Source: CAYJPK01 sp964372035
GTDB lineage: Bacteria > Desulfobacterota > Desulfovibrionia > Desulfovibrionales > Desulfovibrionaceae
Length of the DNA stretch: 51,486 nucleotides
Direction of reading: 5' to 3'
Assembly: GCA_964372035.1 (NCBI GenBank)
Contig: CAYJPK010000004.1
Coordinates: forward strand, 1 to 51,486
A program made the position numbers and the translations under genes. This document shows, piece by piece, positions 8,266 through 16,063 of this stretch. The notes under the pieces were generated by a model. That model had not been told where the DNA came from. It saw only the letters and a program-made list of their open reading frames with translations, and did no database searches. Numbering within the stretch: position 1 is the first letter of the stretch; each line of letters opens with the position of its first letter.

Positions 8266-8352
8266 TATTTTCAATAGTAAAATAACTTAATAGCAATTAA
8301 TATAATTAAGTTTGCAACAGCTTGCAATATATATTTTAATTCTTATTTTGTT

Positions 8353-8478
8353 GATGATGAAAAATATAATAACGATTTATAATAAAAAACTCTTACAAAA
8401 TAGTAATAAAATGCAAGAGATAAGAACATGGAATGAACCCTTCTTGCATTTTAACAACTTCAAATATGGTTTTTCAGC
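8353..8478 (+). repeat. Dispersed intergenic repeat, copy 1
   Basis: The element starts with GATGATGAAAAA (8353-8364). Its core is a hairpin with arms AAAATGCAAGA (8408-8418) and TCTTGCATTTT (8442-8452), and the left arm is followed by ATAAGAA (8420-8426). It ends with TTTTCAGC (8471-8478). The same modules in the same order occur at 43317-43450, with nearly the same spacing, and the core hairpin recurs at 24645-24688. This copy is antisense to both neighbouring genes. Nature unknown: non-coding RNA, terminator-carrying repeat or miniature mobile element are all possible. Confidence 0.6.
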
Positions 8479-8506
8479 ATTGAGGCATTTGGCGATTAAA
8501 AAGCTT

Positions 8507-8812
8507 TTATTTCAGCTTTCTCCAAAAGGATACTTTAATAGAATTATAGTAAATATAAATTGATATGCAAAAAACCCCAATGCCACCAAAGAACATTGTT
8601 AGGTACGAAAAAGACTTCATAAAAGTGAAAATCAAGCCCATGATAGCCATAATTACACCTAAGTACATAAGTGTATTGAATAAAAGTCTAATTGAAATTT
8701 CTTTTATGATTAAGCTATGTTCTGCTTCACAGTTTGGACAGCTATGACTGCCAGCTTTGACTAAGGTTTGACAGTGAGTACAGTTTTTATCCTGCATAAG
8801 TGGAAAACTCAT
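8507..8812 (-). CDS. Small zinc-ribbon membrane protein, second of a tandem pair
   Basis: This 101-residue protein has an N-terminal zinc ribbon with C11-x2-C14 and C25-x2-C28 (CTHCQ and CPNCE), then two transmembrane segments near residues 42-62 and 66-88 and a short basic tail. I start it at 8812, where AAAGGA lies six bases before the ATG; the longer frame to 8884 overlaps the preceding gene and lacks such a site. It has the same architecture and identical cysteine positions as the gene before it, so the two arose by tandem duplication. Function unknown; the ribbon would face the cytoplasm if the positive-inside rule holds. Confidence 0.72.
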   Translation of the reverse strand: MSFPLMQDKNCTHCQTLVKAGSHSCPNCEAEHSLIIKEISIRLLFNTLMYLGVIMAIMGLIFTFMKSFSYLTMFFGGIGVFCISIYIYYNSIKVSFWRKLK

Positions 8813-8865
8813 TTTTATTCCTTTAAATTGCAAAATTTTATAAATTAATATAATTTCTAAAAGGC

Positions 8866-9171
8866 TTACACCTTTGGATACCATTTAGAAGCTTTTTCTA
8901 ACTTATTATACATAAAGTATGAGATTGCTAAAATTATTACACCAGAAAAAAAGACTATAACTGGGGAGAGATAAGCATAAAAAGTATTGAGTAAGCCAAA
9001 AGCTAAAAGACTACCACCAAGCATAACTAAGAATATGAAAAAAAGCCTAGCATTAGGATTTTTAATTACAAGGTGATGGCGAGCTTTGCAATTAGGACAT
9101 ATATATTTAGATGCTCGAACTTCTTCTTTGCAAATATCACACAAAGCATCATTTTCAAGTGCTGTAAGCAT
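8866..9171 (-). CDS. Small zinc-ribbon membrane protein, first of a tandem pair
   Basis: This 101-residue protein has a zinc ribbon C11-x2-C14 and C25-x2-C28 (CDICK and CPNCK) followed by two transmembrane segments near residues 43-63 and 67-88. AAGGA lies seven bases before the ATG. The next gene (8507-8812) is a paralog with the same cysteine spacing and total length, 53 bases downstream, so the two are probably one operon. A long hairpin that ends pnp transcription lies just upstream, so the pair probably has its own promoter or depends on read-through. I do not recognise a named family beyond the zinc-ribbon fold. Confidence 0.72.
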   Translation of the reverse strand: MLTALENDALCDICKEEVRASKYICPNCKARHHLVIKNPNARLFFIFLVMLGGSLLAFGLLNTFYAYLSPVIVFFSGVIILAISYFMYNKLEKASKWYPKV

Positions 9172-9186
9172 TAAGTTATCCTTAAA

Positions 9187-9223
9187 AATAAAAGCTTATT
9201 TCATTATAAAATAAGCTTTTATT
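9187..9223 (-). terminator. Terminator after pnp
   Basis: AATAAAAGCTTATTT and AAATAAGCTTTTATT form a 15-bp perfect stem with a seven-base loop between the pnp stop and the zinc-ribbon pair. The stem is AT-rich and the U-tract is part of the arm, so strength is uncertain and it may act in both directions. Confidence 0.65.
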
Positions 9224-9271
9224 AATATAGTTAATATTTCTAAACTAATCGGTTAAAGAAGTTAACACAAA

Positions 9272-11624
9272 TTAGTCACGTCTTCTATTTCCACCATCAC
9301 GGCCACGACCACCATCACGGTCACGACCACNNNNNNNNNNNNNNNNNNNNNNNNNNNNNNNNNNNNNNNNNNNNNNNNNNNNNNNNNNNNNNNNNNNNNN
9401 NNNNNNNNNNNNNNNNNNNNNNNNNNNNNNCACGACCACCGTCACGACCACGACCGCCGCCATCACGTCCACCTTCACGTCTTGGGCGTGGAGCACGCTC
9501 TTCAGGTGTCCATTCAATGCCATCAGCTTCTAAGATAACAGCTTTGCGGCTTGCTCTAATTCTGTCGCCATTGATTTCAATAACTTTAACTTCAAATTCA
9601 TCACCCATGTTAGCAACATCTTCTGTTCTATTAATACGTGATGTATCAAGTTGTGAAATATGAACTAAAGCTTCAACATTTGGTAAAATTTCAACAATTG
9701 CACCTATTTCCATTACTTTACGAACCTTAGCAGTATAGTTTTTTCCGAGTTCTGCTTGTTGGTTGTAAGCGTCAATAGCTGCTTTAGCTGCTTTTAAAGA
9801 CTCAAGAGTAGGAGCAAAAACTGTAACTTTACCACTATCTTCAATATCAATAGTTGCGCCAGTTTCAGCAGTTAAAGCCTTAATGTTTTTACCACCAGGT
9901 CCGATAAGAACACGAATTAAATCAGGATTAATTCTGATTTCTTCAAATTGTGGTGCATAAGGTGAAATTTCTTTTCTTGACTCTGGTAAAGCTTTAGCCA
10001 TTTCAGCTAAAATATGAAGTCTTGCTTCTTTAGCTTGAGCCATTGCTTGTGACATAACTTCAGTAGTTAAGCCAGTGATTTTAATGTCCATTTGAATTGC
10101 AGTAATACCATCAGCAGTACCAGCAATTTTAAAGTCCATATCGCCAAGAGCATCTTCATCACCTAAAATATCAGTTAAAACGATAAATTTATCATCTTCT
10201 TTAATTAAGCCCATTGCAACACCAGCAACAGGAGCAACAACATTAACGCCAGCGTCCATTAAGCATAAGGTACCACCGCAAACAGCAGCCATTGATGATG
10301 AGCCGTTTGACTCTAAAGTTTCAGAAACAATACGTACAGTGAATGGGAAATTATCTGTCGGAATGATAGGGCTAATTGCACGCTCAGCTAAAGCACCATG
10401 ACCAATTTCACGACGTGAAACACGAACAGGCTTTACTTCACCAACTGAAAATGGTGGGAAATTGTAGTGCAACATAAATTTTTTGCTAACATCACCAGTT
10501 AAAGAATCCATACGTTGCTCATCGCTTGAGCTACCTAAGGTTGCAACAACTAATGATTGAGTTTCGCCACGTGTGAATAAAACAGAACCATGAGTGCACG
10601 GTAAAATGCCTGGTTCAATTCTAATTGGGCGAACTGTTTTAGTATCACGACCGTCAATACGAAGACCTTCTTCTAAAATACGACGACGTACGATTTTCTT
10701 TTCTAAGCCTTCTAAAATATCGCCAACTTTTGAAAGTCTTTCTTCGTCTTGTGCATAAGTTTCGTTTGCAAGTAAAGCTTCTTTAACTTTTGTTTTAACA
10801 GCTTTACGAGCATCTTTACGCTCATGCTTGCGTGGAACTTGTAATGCTACTTTTAAATCATCAGTTGCAATGCTAGATACATAATCTAAAAATTCAGTAT
10901 CTTCTTCTTTTGCAACAAATTCTTTCTTAGCTTTGCCAACAAGTTTTTGTAATTCTTCTTGAGCATCTAAAAGTGGAGCGAGTTGTTGTCTGCCCCAATC
11001 AAGACCTTCAATGATTACGTTTTCAGGTAAGAATTTTGCTTCACCTTCAACCATAACAACAGCATCACGTGATGCAGCAAAAACGATATTTAAATCGCTT
11101 TCTTCTTGCTCTTTAACAGTCGGGTTTAAAACAAATTCACCGTTAATGCGACCAAGTCTAGCACCTGCAATAGGACCTTCAAAAGGTAATGATGAAATCA
11201 TTACAGCAGCTGAAGCACCGCACATTGCAAGCAAATCAGCTTCGCAAGATTGGTCAGATGAAATTACAGTTGCAAGAAGTTGAACATCTTCTAATAAGCC
11301 CTTAGGGAAAAGTGGGCGAATTGGTCTGTCGATTAAGCGTGAAACTAAGGTTTCGTTCTCAGATGGACGACCGATTTCACGTCTGAAAAATGAACCAGGG
11401 ATACGACCGGCAGCGTACATTCTTTCAGAATACTCAACAGTTAAAGGGAAAAAGCCCTTATCTGCTTCTAAAGCTTGTGAGCAAACTGTAACTAAAACTA
11501 CAGTTCCGCCACATTGAATCCATACTGCACCGTCAGCTTGGTTAGCTAAACGACCAGTTTCTAAAATAATTTCTTTACCAGCTAAGGTACAAGATACACG
11601 GGTAGGACTATCATAATAAGCCAT
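9272..11624 (-). CDS. pnp: Polyribonucleotide nucleotidyltransferase with Arg/Gly/Asp-rich tail, interrupted by an assembly gap
   Basis: PNPase degrades RNA 3'-to-5' with phosphate as a cytoplasmic trimer and is part of degradosome-like complexes. The order is two RNase PH cores (FFRREIGRPSENETL near residue 80; SSDEQRMDSLTGD in the second), a KH domain with GPGGKNIK near residue 573, and an S1 domain near 628-695. A tail of RPRREGGRDGGGRGRDGGR follows, then 100 Ns (9331-9430), then GRDRDGGRGRDGGNRRRD and TAA at 9272-9274. The known bases sum to 2253 (3 x 751), so an intact gene needs a true gap divisible by three; the 100 Ns are a placeholder and the apparent frameshift is an artefact. Start: AAAGAGG precedes the ATG at 11624. 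It follows rpsO, as in many bacteria. Confidence 0.95.
9331..9430. other. Assembly gap of 100 Ns inside the pnp repeat tail
   Basis: Exactly 100 Ns replace unknown sequence. Both flanks encode Gly-Arg-Asp-Gly-Gly type repeats (GGTCGTGACGG-like units), so short-read assembly probably broke in a tandem repeat. Confidence 0.97.
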
Positions 11625-11738
11625 AAAATACCTCTTTCGTTATATGATTATCCTTTATCTTTTTACAAAAACTTTTAAAGAAGAGAAGAAATAATCTTTC
11701 CTCACCTGTCAAAAAGCCTTATGTTAAAAGATAAAGGC

Positions 11739-11765
11739 AAAAATGGGGGATAATATTATCCCCCA
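11739..11765 (-). terminator. Terminator/attenuator between rpsO and pnp
   Basis: The perfect 22-base palindrome from TGGGGG to CCCCCA (11744-11765) is followed on the minus strand by five Us, six bases after the rpsO stop. A weaker imperfect stem (GCCTTAT with ATAAAGGC) lies further on, before pnp. In E. coli the same interval holds the rpsO terminator and RNase III sites that control pnp. Confidence 0.85.
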
Positions 11766-11771
11766 CAAAAA

Positions 11772-12038
11772 TTACTTACGTAAGCCAAGTTTCTCAATCA
11801 ATGCGCGATAACGCTGAACATCTATTTCTTTTAAATAGCTAAGCAAATTACGGCGACGAGCTACTAATTTAAGTAGACCAGTGCGTGAGTGAAAATCTTT
11901 TTTGTGAGCTTTAAAGTGCGAAGTCAAGTCTTGAATACGGGTTGTTAAAAGTGCAATTTGAACTTCAGGAGAACCAGTATCTCCAACGTGACGTGCATGA
12001 GCTTCCATGACGGCTTTCTTTTGTTGAGTATCCATCAC
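11772..12038 (-). CDS. rpsO: 30S ribosomal protein S15
   Basis: S15 is a primary binder of 16S rRNA in the 30S platform. The protein is about 88 residues (family norm 87-89) and carries DTGSPEVQIALLTTRI, HSRTGLLKLVARRRNLLSYL and the C-terminal RYRALIEKLGLRK. The start is a cluster GTG-GTG-ATG at 12038-12030. GGAGG is eight bases before the first GTG, so I chose 12038; the ATG at 12032 would be too far from it. The frame open to 12095 overlaps truB and adds non-homologous residues. Order truB-rpsO-pnp is conserved in many bacteria. Confidence 0.93.
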   Translation of the reverse strand: MMDTQQKKAVMEAHARHVGDTGSPEVQIALLTTRIQDLTSHFKAHKKDFHSRTGLLKLVARRRNLLSYLKEIDVQRYRALIEKLGLRK

Positions 12039-12085
12039 CACAGCAGTTTCCTCCAGGTAAGACTTTTTACGGTCTTGGTTATAGG

Positions 12086-12979
12086 TTAATTCCATAGCCC
12101 CCTAAGAATTGTCCAGAACTTTTTGCCATCAATTAGCTTGAGTTCCACAAGTGCAATTGCACAATCCGTTTCGTCAATCAAAATTGCCTTTGCGCCAAGT
12201 TCATTATTATTATCAGCAGGGATCGCCTTGCCTAACATGATTTCATTCACCACGTTAGGATTAATAATAATTTGTTGCCAATCAAGGGCATTTTGAAGTG
12301 GAATGACAAGTTCCGTTAAGCTTTCAGGATTATTTATAATCGCATCAAGTTCATGAGCCTCACTAAGCTCAAAAGGGTGGCTATATTCTCGAGTAAGTTT
12401 TGTTAAAACAGCTCCGCAACCTAATCGTGTCCCCAAGCTGTGGGCTAGGGATCGTATATAGGTGCCTGAACTGCACTTAACTCGAAAAGTTACCAATGGT
12501 AAGTCTATATTTAATACTTCAATTTCTGAAATATCAATTTCTTTAAATTTTCTAGGTACTTCCAAGCCTTTACGTGCTAATTTATAAAGAGCTTGACCAT
12601 TATGTTTCGCAGCAGAAATTGGCGGTACTTCTTGCTCTGATTTACCTAACCATGAAAGAATTATTTCTTTTACGGCATCTTCTGTAACATTGCTTGTATC
12701 AGAATTAGAAAGGATTTCACCCTCAATGTCCCAAGTATCACTAGTTTTGCCAAGCTCTGCTTCTGCTAAATAAGTTTTTCCGCCATCTTCCATTAAGTAT
12801 TTGGAAATTTTAGTTCCATTACCTAATAAAAGAATTAAAACACCTGTTGCCATTGGATCAAGTGTTCCGGCATGACCAATTTTCTTTTGCCCAATTTTTT
12901 TAAGGAAATTAGAACATCTTGCAGAGCTCATGCCGCTAGGCTTGTTTAGGATTAGTAAACCGTTTTGTTGTGAAATCAT
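12086..12979 (-). CDS. truB: tRNA pseudouridine(55) synthase
   Basis: TruB converts U55 of the T-loop of tRNAs to pseudouridine. The 297-residue protein opens with GLLILNKPSGMSS and has the catalytic aspartate D41 in HAGTLDPMATG. It also has KTYLAEAELGKTSDTWD, the substrate-loop region, and RVKCSSGTYIRSLAHSLG near residue 176. The C-terminal part resembles the short PUA-like tail of TruB. It ends 47 bases before rpsO. Its usual upstream partners infB and rbfA are not here; instead uppP lies upstream on the same strand with a 93-base gap. Confidence 0.94.
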   Translation of the reverse strand: MISQQNGLLILNKPSGMSSARCSNFLKKIGQKKIGHAGTLDPMATGVLILLLGNGTKISKYLMEDGGKTYLAEAELGKTSDTWDIEGEILSNSDTSNVTEDAVKEIILSWLGKSEQEVPPISAAKHNGQALYKLARKGLEVPRKFKEIDISEIEVLNIDLPLVTFRVKCSSGTYIRSLAHSLGTRLGCGAVLTKLTREYSHPFELSEAHELDAIINNPESLTELVIPLQNALDWQQIIINPNVVNEIMLGKAIPADNNNELGAKAILIDETDCAIALVELKLIDGKKFWTILRGLWN

Positions 12980-13072
12980 ATTCTTTACAAATAAAGTATT
13001 TTTAAATATTAGTCTAGTCTTTTTATTTTCTAATAAAATCAGCGTGTTATATTGGCATGCTGTAGCTGTTTT

Positions 13073-13876
13073 TTAGATTAAATTATTAGTTGCTAAATAA
13101 AAGACTAAAATCGCCAAAGCTAAGCGATAGTACGCAAATGGTCTAAGGGTTAATTTTCCAAGCAGGGCAATAAAGCCTTTAATTGCAATTAGTGCAAATA
13201 TAAATGAAAAAATCATGCCCATGCTAAAAAGTGGAAAATCGTTCCATGAAAAAATATGATAATTTTTGTAAACATCATAAGCCGTTGCTGCACACATTAA
13301 AGGAACAGCAGCTAGAAAGGAATATTCAGCCGCAAGTTTGCGTTTTGCACCAAGCATCATTGCACCAATAATTGTTGCACCAGAGCGAGAAAAACCAGGA
13401 AATAAGGCTAAGCATTGGAAAAAACCGATAGCGAGAGCTAATTTAAAAGTTACGTGCTCTAAATCACTATATTTGCTTTTTTCTCCACGTGTTTCAATTA
13501 GCAACATCAAGATTGCTCCAACAAAAAGTGAATATGAAACATAGAGAGGTGAAAATAAGGTTTTAATGTGACTATGTGCTAAAAGTCCAATTATTCCAGG
13601 TGGAATAGTAGTTATAGCTAGTAGGCTTAATCCCCTAATGCCAGAAAAATTGACGCCTTTTTGTGGTTTGACAAAGCCAATAAATTTATCTCTATAAACG
13701 CAAACAACAGCCATAATTGCGCCAAGCTGAATAACTACTTCAAATACACTTGCCTTTTCGCCTACAAAACCAAGTAAGTGTCCAGCAATAATTAAGTGAC
13801 CTGTTGATGATACAGGTAAAAATTCTGTTAAGCCCTCAACTGCGCCAAGTATAAGGGCATATAAAAAAGTTTCCAT
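13073..13876 (-). CDS. uppP: Undecaprenyl-diphosphatase
   Basis: UppP (BacA) dephosphorylates undecaprenyl pyrophosphate at the membrane to recycle the carrier for peptidoglycan and other glycans; overproduction gives bacitracin resistance. The 267-residue protein has about eight membrane segments and both signatures: GLTEFLPVSSTGHL near residues 15-28 with the glutamate-rich first motif, and PGFSRSGATI near residues 160-169 with the catalytic Ser/Arg. The ribosome binding site is weak (GGTACT about nine bases before the ATG). A short palindrome (13899-13913) lies between it and the NFACT gene. Confidence 0.95.
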   Translation of the reverse strand: METFLYALILGAVEGLTEFLPVSSTGHLIIAGHLLGFVGEKASVFEVVIQLGAIMAVVCVYRDKFIGFVKPQKGVNFSGIRGLSLLAITTIPPGIIGLLAHSHIKTLFSPLYVSYSLFVGAILMLLIETRGEKSKYSDLEHVTFKLALAIGFFQCLALFPGFSRSGATIIGAMMLGAKRKLAAEYSFLAAVPLMCAATAYDVYKNYHIFSWNDFPLFSMGMIFSFIFALIAIKGFIALLGKLTLRPFAYYRLALAILVFYLATNNLI

Positions 13877-13898
13877 TATTTTTAGTACCGTTTTATTT

Positions 13899-13913
13899 AC
13901 AGGGTAAACCTGT
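13899..13913. repeat. Short palindrome upstream of uppP
   Basis: ACAGG-GTAAA-CCTGT in the 52-base gap between the NFACT gene and uppP. It has no adjoining U-run; it could be an operator or chance. Confidence 0.3.
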
Positions 13914-13928
13914 GTTATAATATGAATT

Positions 13929-15464
13929 TTAGCCTAGAGCAAGCCTTTCTTCTAAAGAACTGTCTATTTGTATATTAATACTTGGTTCATGTCTATCAAT
14001 ACGCACAAGACCAAGTCGGCTTTTTATTGGGTGAACATATTTAGCAAATGCACATTCAATCAAAGCAGTTTGGGCATCTTTAAAAGGGCTTTTGAGTGCC
14101 GCCAAATTTGCCGCTTCTTCAAGTGTTCTTTGTGGAACTTCTTGACCAATATGACTTAAGCGAATAATTATGTGTGCTCCAACTGTACCTTGAGCATGTA
14201 GCCATAAGTCATAGGATTTAGCCATCTTTAAAGCTTGTAAATTACCCTTGGCATCTCGCCCACGCAAGAGTATAAAACCATCTGAGCTTTTAAAAGCTTG
14301 AATATTTTTTGGTAGACTTGGCTTATCCAAATTATTTTTTTCAAGTTTATTTTTTTCAGGGTTTTTCTTTTCAACCTTTGTAGGGTTTTTACCATCATCA
14401 AGCCAAGCAAGTTCTTGTTTTTCTTGTGATTTCTTAAGTTCAAGCCGTACTTGCTCTCGTCTATCGCCAAGCATATCAAGACCACGCTTACCTCGTCTTG
14501 ATTTGTTAAACATGCTTTGCATATTTTCTTGCAAACTTAATTTTTTATCAAGCTTAATTTCTTTTGTATTGCCCTCTAAATCATTTAAAGAGATAGAAGA
14601 TAGCTTTTTTTGAGCATCTAAATTATATAAATTTGCTTGTAAAATGAGAGCATCATCTTTTAAGGCATACATTTCTTTTAAACGAATTTCTTCTTGCTCT
14701 AACTTTAAGAGTAGTCGGCTTAAACGCTTGCTTTCATTAACATGGGCTTTTGATAACTCTTTTATGCTAAAGCTTGATGAAGCACTTATCACGTTTGTTT
14801 TGCCAACCAAAAGAGCAGCTTCCAGTACATCTTCATAAACTTCTTCTATACGGTTTTTTCGAAGATTTGGCGGTAAATACCAAGCGCAAAGTTCTGGCTT
14901 ATCGTCACCATAAACAAAAATGTCGCCTTCGCCACTTTCTAAATCAATCAAAAGAGCTGACTTGTCAACATCATCTAAAGCTAACAACGTTTGACGCAAA
15001 AGAGGGGTTAAAACTGGAAAATGCTGCCAGTCATTTTCAATGTCAGCTAAATTTTCAAGCTTTGGAAAATATGGCTCATCAATATGCTCTGGCGGATCAA
15101 AATGCAAACTCGGTTCATTGCAAATATCAAGGCATAGCCAAATTTGTGATTCATGGTTAAATTTTAACCATAATTTGCGAGCACTCCAATCATTAATGCA
15201 AGCAATAACTCTATGGCCTTCGATATATTTACGCAGTCGCATAACATAATTTGGAGGTGCGCTTGAGGCTGGAATTTTTAAATCATGGATAAAAATAAAT
15301 GGTTCACGCCGATCAGACTTTACAAGTAGGACATGTCGCTTGCCTTGTCCAAAAAAAGTAAATTGCGTGATATTTTTTAAGGGCGCATGAATTTTTTCAA
15401 GCCTTGCGCCCATTATTAGTGGTGTTATAGCTGTAACTATTCTTCGAAAAACGTGACTATCCAT
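13929..15464 (-). CDS. NFACT family protein (RqcH/Rqc2-like)
   Basis: NFACT proteins of the RqcH type bind stalled large ribosomal subunits and add C-terminal alanine tails in ribosome quality control. The 511-residue protein has an N-terminal NFACT-N domain (PPNYVMRLRKYIEGHRV near residues 71-87) and a helical coiled-coil middle (about 225-345). A Lys/Asn-rich linker (about 350-385) leads to the NFACT-R domain with DLWLHAQGTVGAHIIIR near residues 413-429. Where characterised RqcH proteins have an Asp-Arg pair after the PPN helix, this one reads SARKLWLKF, so the Asp looks replaced by Ala. It may therefore not perform tailing. It lies 20 bases after dksA with a weak ribosome binding site. Confidence 0.85.
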   Translation of the reverse strand: MDSHVFRRIVTAITPLIMGARLEKIHAPLKNITQFTFFGQGKRHVLLVKSDRREPFIFIHDLKIPASSAPPNYVMRLRKYIEGHRVIACINDWSARKLWLKFNHESQIWLCLDICNEPSLHFDPPEHIDEPYFPKLENLADIENDWQHFPVLTPLLRQTLLALDDVDKSALLIDLESGEGDIFVYGDDKPELCAWYLPPNLRKNRIEEVYEDVLEAALLVGKTNVISASSSFSIKELSKAHVNESKRLSRLLLKLEQEEIRLKEMYALKDDALILQANLYNLDAQKKLSSISLNDLEGNTKEIKLDKKLSLQENMQSMFNKSRRGKRGLDMLGDRREQVRLELKKSQEKQELAWLDDGKNPTKVEKKNPEKNKLEKNNLDKPSLPKNIQAFKSSDGFILLRGRDAKGNLQALKMAKSYDLWLHAQGTVGAHIIIRLSHIGQEVPQRTLEEAANLAALKSPFKDAQTALIECAFAKYVHPIKSRLGLVRIDRHEPSINIQIDSSLEERLALG

Positions 15465-15483
15465 AATATATTACTAACGTGAA

Positions 15484-15846
15484 TTATTCGCCACGTAAGT
15501 CTTCACCTTCTTCTTGACGACTTTTACAATTTATACAAAGTTTTGTTACTGGACGTGCCTTTAAACGAGGTACACCAATATCTTCTCCACATTCTTCACA
15601 GTAGCCAAAGCTTCCATCATTAATGCGTTCAATAGCAGCTTGAATTTTGCGGATTAATTGTCTTTCTCTATCTCTAATGCGTAGGGTGAACGAACGATCA
15701 GACTCTGCTGATGCTCGATCAGCTGGATCTGCAAAAACTTCATTACTTCCTGTTAAATCTTCAATGGTAGAATCACCCTTACTTTTAGCTTCTTCCATCA
15801 TATTGTTTAACAAGTTTCTAAAAAATTCAATATCTTGCGGCTGCAT
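15484..15846 (-). CDS. dksA: RNA polymerase-binding transcription factor DksA
   Basis: DksA binds the secondary channel of RNA polymerase and works with ppGpp in the stringent response. The 120-residue protein has the coiled-coil tip motif DxxDxA (D40, D43, A45 in DPADRA) and a C4 zinc finger (CEECG, then CINCK, 17 residues between the pairs). It is shorter than the 151-residue E. coli protein, as is usual in delta-proteobacterial lineages. GGAGGG lies six bases before the ATG. A good promoter lies about 70 bases upstream. Confidence 0.93.
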   Translation of the reverse strand: MQPQDIEFFRNLLNNMMEEAKSKGDSTIEDLTGSNEVFADPADRASAESDRSFTLRIRDRERQLIRKIQAAIERINDGSFGYCEECGEDIGVPRLKARPVTKLCINCKSRQEEGEDLRGE

Positions 15847-15924
15847 ATATAGCCCTCCCCAGAATACAAATAGTCCAAAATAATTTATTCACAAAGTACT
15901 TAATGAATATTTTTTAATCATTGT

Positions 15925-15953
15925 ATTATAATCTTGAAAATATAATTTGTAAA
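15925..15953 (-). promoter_or_regulatory. Sigma-70 type promoter of dksA
   Basis: On the minus strand, TTTACA (15953-15948), a 17-base spacer and a perfect TATAAT (15930-15925). The predicted leader to the dksA start is about 70 bases. Confidence 0.7.
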
Positions 15954-15994
15954 GAGTGTTAGAGCTATTTAGATAGATTTTTTTCTTGAAAAAT

Positions 15995-16042
15995 AAAAAG
16001 GCTAATTTTTAAATTTCATAAAATCAATGAATTAGCCTTTTT
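15995..16042 (-). terminator. Terminator after glmU
   Basis: AAAAAGGCTAATT (15995-16007) and AATTAGCCTTTTT (16030-16042) form a 13-bp stem with runs of A and T at both outer ends. It ends 21 bases from the glmU stop and separates glmU from the dksA promoter. Confidence 0.85.
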
Positions 16043-16063
16043 ATAAGAATTTTATAAGAAAAA

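Larger units (their letters stand above)
8086..8506. other. Non-coding stretch of about 420 bases between the AEC gene and the zinc-ribbon pair
   Basis: No convincing gene lies here. An 83-codon open frame on the plus strand (8312-8563) has no ribosome binding site, runs antisense into the zinc-ribbon gene and contains the repeat element, so I treat it as chance. The stretch holds two palindromes (8182-8200, 8238-8265) and copy 1 of a dispersed intergenic repeat (8353-8478). The rest is AT-rich with nothing recognisable. Confidence 0.6.

Noticed and set aside
8312..8563. 83-codon plus-strand open frame
   Set aside because: No ribosome binding site, low-complexity composition, contains the dispersed repeat and overlaps the zinc-ribbon gene antisense.
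9272..9430. Apparent frameshift of pnp across the N run
   Set aside because: The 100 Ns are a placeholder; known bases outside the gap add to a multiple of three, so no frameshift is indicated.
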